Below are positions 61,373 through 64,000 of a DNA stretch of 64,000 bases, piece after piece. Location: contig CANMNN010000006.1 in the NCBI GenBank assembly GCA_947499305.1, positions 62,001 through 126,000 of the forward strand. The letters are read 5' to 3'. Origin of the DNA: an uncultured Arenicella sp. GTDB lineage: Bacteria; Pseudomonadota; Gammaproteobacteria; Arenicellales; Arenicellaceae. How positions within the stretch are numbered: position 1 is the first letter of the stretch; every line of letters starts with the position of its first letter. The notes under the pieces were generated by a model. It searched no databases, was not told the DNA's origin, and worked only from the letters and a program-made list of their open reading frames with translations. A program made the position numbers and the translations under genes.

Positions 61373-64000
61373 CTAACGGTTCGGGCGAGTATCTTCTTTG
61401 TTCCAAAATTCAAGCCACAATGCCCAAAGTTTCGAGCTGACATCGATGCATAGATATTTGAACTTATGTGCCAATAGATAATTAATTGGCACGATCAATA
61501 AGGTGATGATAGTGGCGAATACAATACCAAAGGCAAGTGAAGTCGCCATCGGCTTCAGCCATTTCGCTTGTTGGGAACCATCTAGCAAGATCGGAGCGAG
61601 GCCGGCAAAGGTTGTTATTGAGGTCAGCAAGACAGGCCTAAAGCGAATAGCCGCTGATTTGAGCACGGCGTCGATTAGCTCAGCACCTTGTTGGCGGCGC
61701 TTGTTAATGTAGTCGACCAGTACTAAGCTATCGTTGACCAGCACTCCAACTAGCGCAAGCATGCCGAATACACTTAAAACCGATAAGTTTTGACCTGTGA
61801 TAAAATGGCCGACTACTGCGCCAATAATGCCGAATGGAATTACCGACATCACGATCAGTGGTTGCCCATACGATTTAAAGGGTATTGCCAACAAGGCGTA
61901 TATGGCGATCAATACCAGAATTAAACCGGTACCAAGGCGTTGATTTGTCTCACGGGCATCTTCTGCCTCGCCATCGAAACGATACTCTAGGTTTGAATAT
62001 TGTTGCTGTTGTTCTTTAAGAAAAGCATCCATCTCACGCAAGATTAACGGTAAGTTGGCGATGTCTTTGTCTGCATCGGCGGTAATATTTAGAATTGATT
62101 TTCGATCTAGTCGATACAAAGTACTAGGGCTTTCAAATGGCTCCACCTCGGCAACATCCGAGAGTAAAACACGATCATCACTATTAGGAACTCGAATTGC
62201 GAGTTGATTAAGGTCCTGCATTGACGAGCGATATTCCAGAGGGTAGCGAACCATTACGCGAAGTTCATCGCGACCCCGTTGAATACGTTGTGCCTGAAAT
62301 CCGAATACGGCGTTGCGTACCTGCGAAGCGACATCACGCAGATTGAGCCCGAGCGTGTAAGCTTGCGGCTTTAAGCTGAGGCTCAACTCTTCTTTGCCGC
62401 CTGAGTAATTATCTTGTATGTCATAAACACCTGGGTAGCGCTTAAAACGTTCCCTGAGCTTGTCGATCACTTCATACATTTTCGCTGGGTCATCGCCAGA
62501 TAGTTCGATATTGATGGGCGCTTGGTCACCAAACGAACGTGAACGAACGCTCAAACTTTGGGCACCAGGAATATCGCCAATCAGCTGGCGAACCTCTCGG
62601 CCAATTTGTGATGTCTTTACATTGCCATAGCGTTCGCCCGAGGTTTGCAATTCGGCACGCACCGCGCCCAAGTTACTTTTAATATTACGACGCTGGCTAC
62701 CGCTAGTGGCGAGTATGTTGATAATCGCGCTTTCCCCAGTTTCAGGGTCGGTGTATTTTTTTTGAACAGTTTTGAAGTGCTCAACGATTTCTTGAATGTG
62801 CTTGTTGGTGGTTTCGAATCCGGTTGATTCAGGCATTGTTAGATTAATGCGAACGGTGTCTGATTCAACATATGGAAACGGTGAATAACGAATGTGACCC
62901 AAAGAGATAGCGGTGACGACGACAGCCGAAAGTGACAATAATAGCGCCACCGTGATAGCTTTATTCGCGATGCATTTACGTAAAAAGGGCGAATAGGTAT
63001 TCTCGACAAAACTCTCCAAACCGCGCGAGATTTTCTGTTGCGTGCGGCCTAGCAGTCCGAGCTCGCTGCTTTCGTCACGTGCTCGAATGTGACTCATATG
63101 TGACGGTAAAACTAATTTAGACTCGACCAAACTCATCAATAGCACTGGTATTACTACCATCGGCATTTGACTGCCAATGAAGTCATAACGGGTGCCTTGC
63201 AAGTAACCTAGAGGCATAAACGCGACTACGGTGGTTAGAATGCCAAACGTTACGGGTACGGTGATTTCTTGAGTACCAACGATCGCTGCCTTTTTGGGGT
63301 CCATACCCTCACGCATTCGCCGGTAGATGTTTTCGCCGGTGACGATGGCGTCGTCGACCACGATACCGATAACCATGATAAAGGCGAGCAGGCTAACTAC
63401 GTTGAAGGTGCCGCCTACCTGAGGCATGAATAGAAATGCCCCCATAAAGCTGACCGGTATTCCCAAAAACACCCAGCCTGCAACAGCGGGCCGTAAAAAC
63501 AGCGACAGCAAAATCATTACTAATATGCCGCCCAGCCATGCACTATTAAGTACGGCGCCAATTCTTGTTTTTAAATAAGCTGAATCATCGTCCCAGAAAT
63601 CGATGCTTACACCAGAGGGTAAGTTTTCGGCAAACTTAGCCATGAACTCTTTGGTTTGCTCGGCAACTTGCAAGGCACTTTGCTCGCCTACACGGCGCAC
63701 CTGAACCATGATCGCCGGTGTACCATTGAACGTTGTTATCAACGACTTTTCTTCAAAACCATCATCGATATTGGCGATGTCGCCTAAGGTGATCGGAGTG
63801 CCTTGTGAGTTTGACAGAATTGGTATCGCAGCGAACTCGTCTCGGGTGTAGGCTTGCCCGTCGCTACGCACTAAGATGTCGCCATTGAGGGTTTGAACAT
63901 TGCCAGCTGAAACGTCGCGTGCGCCTGCTCTTATCGCTCGGCCAACTTGCTCCAAGCTTAGATTGTATGCGTCGAGTGTTTGTGGCGTTATCTCGATGTT
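61373..64000 (-). CDS. RND efflux transporter permease subunit (partial, start beyond the window)
   Basis: The frame is open to the window edge, so the N-terminus is missing. The 875 visible residues contain GIVVDDAIVTGENIYRR, GTQEITVPVTFGILTTVVAF and GVLVNDSLVLVDYINKRR, the same landmarks as the neighbouring pump, with about 45% identity by eye in the better-conserved blocks. Two adjacent RND permeases suggest either a heteromeric pump, as in MdtBC, or duplication. Confidence 0.88.
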   Translation of the reverse strand, partial: NIEITPQTLDAYNLSLEQVGRAIRAGARDVSAGNVQTLNGDILVRSDGQAYTRDEFAAIPILSNSQGTPITLGDIANIDDGFEEKSLITTFNGTPAIMVQVRRVGEQSALQVAEQTKEFMAKFAENLPSGVSIDFWDDDSAYLKTRIGAVLNSAWLGGILVMILLSLFLRPAVAGWVFLGIPVSFMGAFLFMPQVGGTFNVVSLLAFIMVIGIVVDDAIVTGENIYRRMREGMDPKKAAIVGTQEITVPVTFGILTTVVAFMPLGYLQGTRYDFIGSQMPMVVIPVLLMSLVESKLVLPSHMSHIRARDESSELGLLGRTQQKISRGLESFVENTYSPFLRKCIANKAITVALLLSLSAVVVTAISLGHIRYSPFPYVESDTVRINLTMPESTGFETTNKHIQEIVEHFKTVQKKYTDPETGESAIINILATSGSQRRNIKSNLGAVRAELQTSGERYGNVKTSQIGREVRQLIGDIPGAQSLSVRSRSFGDQAPINIELSGDDPAKMYEVIDKLRERFKRYPGVYDIQDNYSGGKEELSLSLKPQAYTLGLNLRDVASQVRNAVFGFQAQRIQRGRDELRVMVRYPLEYRSSMQDLNQLAIRVPNSDDRVLLSDVAEVEPFESPSTLYRLDRKSILNITADADKDIANLPLILREMDAFLKEQQQQYSNLEYRFDGEAEDARETNQRLGTGLILVLIAIYALLAIPFKSYGQPLIVMSVIPFGIIGAVVGHFITGQNLSVLSVFGMLALVGVLVNDSLVLVDYINKRRQQGAELIDAVLKSAAIRFRPVLLTSITTFAGLAPILLDGSQQAKWLKPMATSLAFGIVFATIITLLIVPINYLLAHKFKYLCIDVSSKLWALWLEFWNKEDTRPNR

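Overview
The window looks like a chromosomal segment of a marine, aerobic gammaproteobacterium. The three-subunit sodium-pumping oxaloacetate decarboxylase, PlsB/GpsA glycerolipid genes, E. coli-like bacterioferritin, CsrA, Vibrio-like integron attC sites, a wax ester synthase and many exported peptidases all fit that group; an Arenicella-like lineage is a guess from gene content, not something the sequence proves. No rRNA or tRNA gene was seen.

Layout. 1-21.5 kb is mostly single-gene housekeeping and metabolic content: the 3' end of a molybdopterin oxidoreductase, a PlsC-type acyltransferase, a YHS protein, AraC regulators, SAM methyltransferases, a short-chain dehydrogenase with a signal peptide, a DUF945 protein, an M19-like metallopeptidase, an MBL hydrolase, an alcohol dehydrogenase, a Lon-N domain protein, a Tat-exported amidohydrolase, a sterol desaturase-like enzyme, bacterioferritin and a thiolase-like protein.

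21.8-30.6 kb is an accessory island. It holds a split RHS polymorphic-toxin locus: two alternative exported N-terminal halves that end in an almost identical 146-bp segment, then an exported core with two discoidin-like domains and a C-terminal toxin region, then an overlapping ankyrin-repeat candidate immunity gene. An IS200-type insertion sequence, a csrA gene directly behind it, and truncated serine-recombinase and acetyltransferase genes follow.

30.6-38.9 kb carries a lipoprotein, an AraC regulator, an M20 hydrolase, a kinase/phosphatase pair and an S46 dipeptidyl-peptidase.

38.9-42.7 kb is an integron cassette array without an integrase in view (a CALIN): six attC sites of 69-87 bp separate small promoterless genes. 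One encodes an Imm35/YrhB-like immunity protein, one a small membrane protein, one cassette has no clear ORF, and three consecutive cassettes encode HEPN-like proteins (one DUF4145-like, one with two Rx4H motifs, one with one Rx4H motif). These are candidate RNA-targeting defence or toxin genes and are the most interesting content of the window.

42.8-46.6 kb is the oxaloacetate decarboxylase operon oadG-oadA-oadB with an overlapping gamma-class carbonic anhydrase gene. 46.8-50.4 kb has an M18 aminopeptidase, a membrane J-protein and an M28 peptidase. 50.5-58.1 kb is a lipid block: a wax ester synthase/DGAT diverges from a HAD phosphatase-acyltransferase fusion, plsB, gpsA and an ACT-domain gene, which together cover glycerol-3-phosphate formation, acylation and neutral-lipid formation. 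58.1-64 kb holds two tandem RND efflux permeases, the second cut by the window edge.
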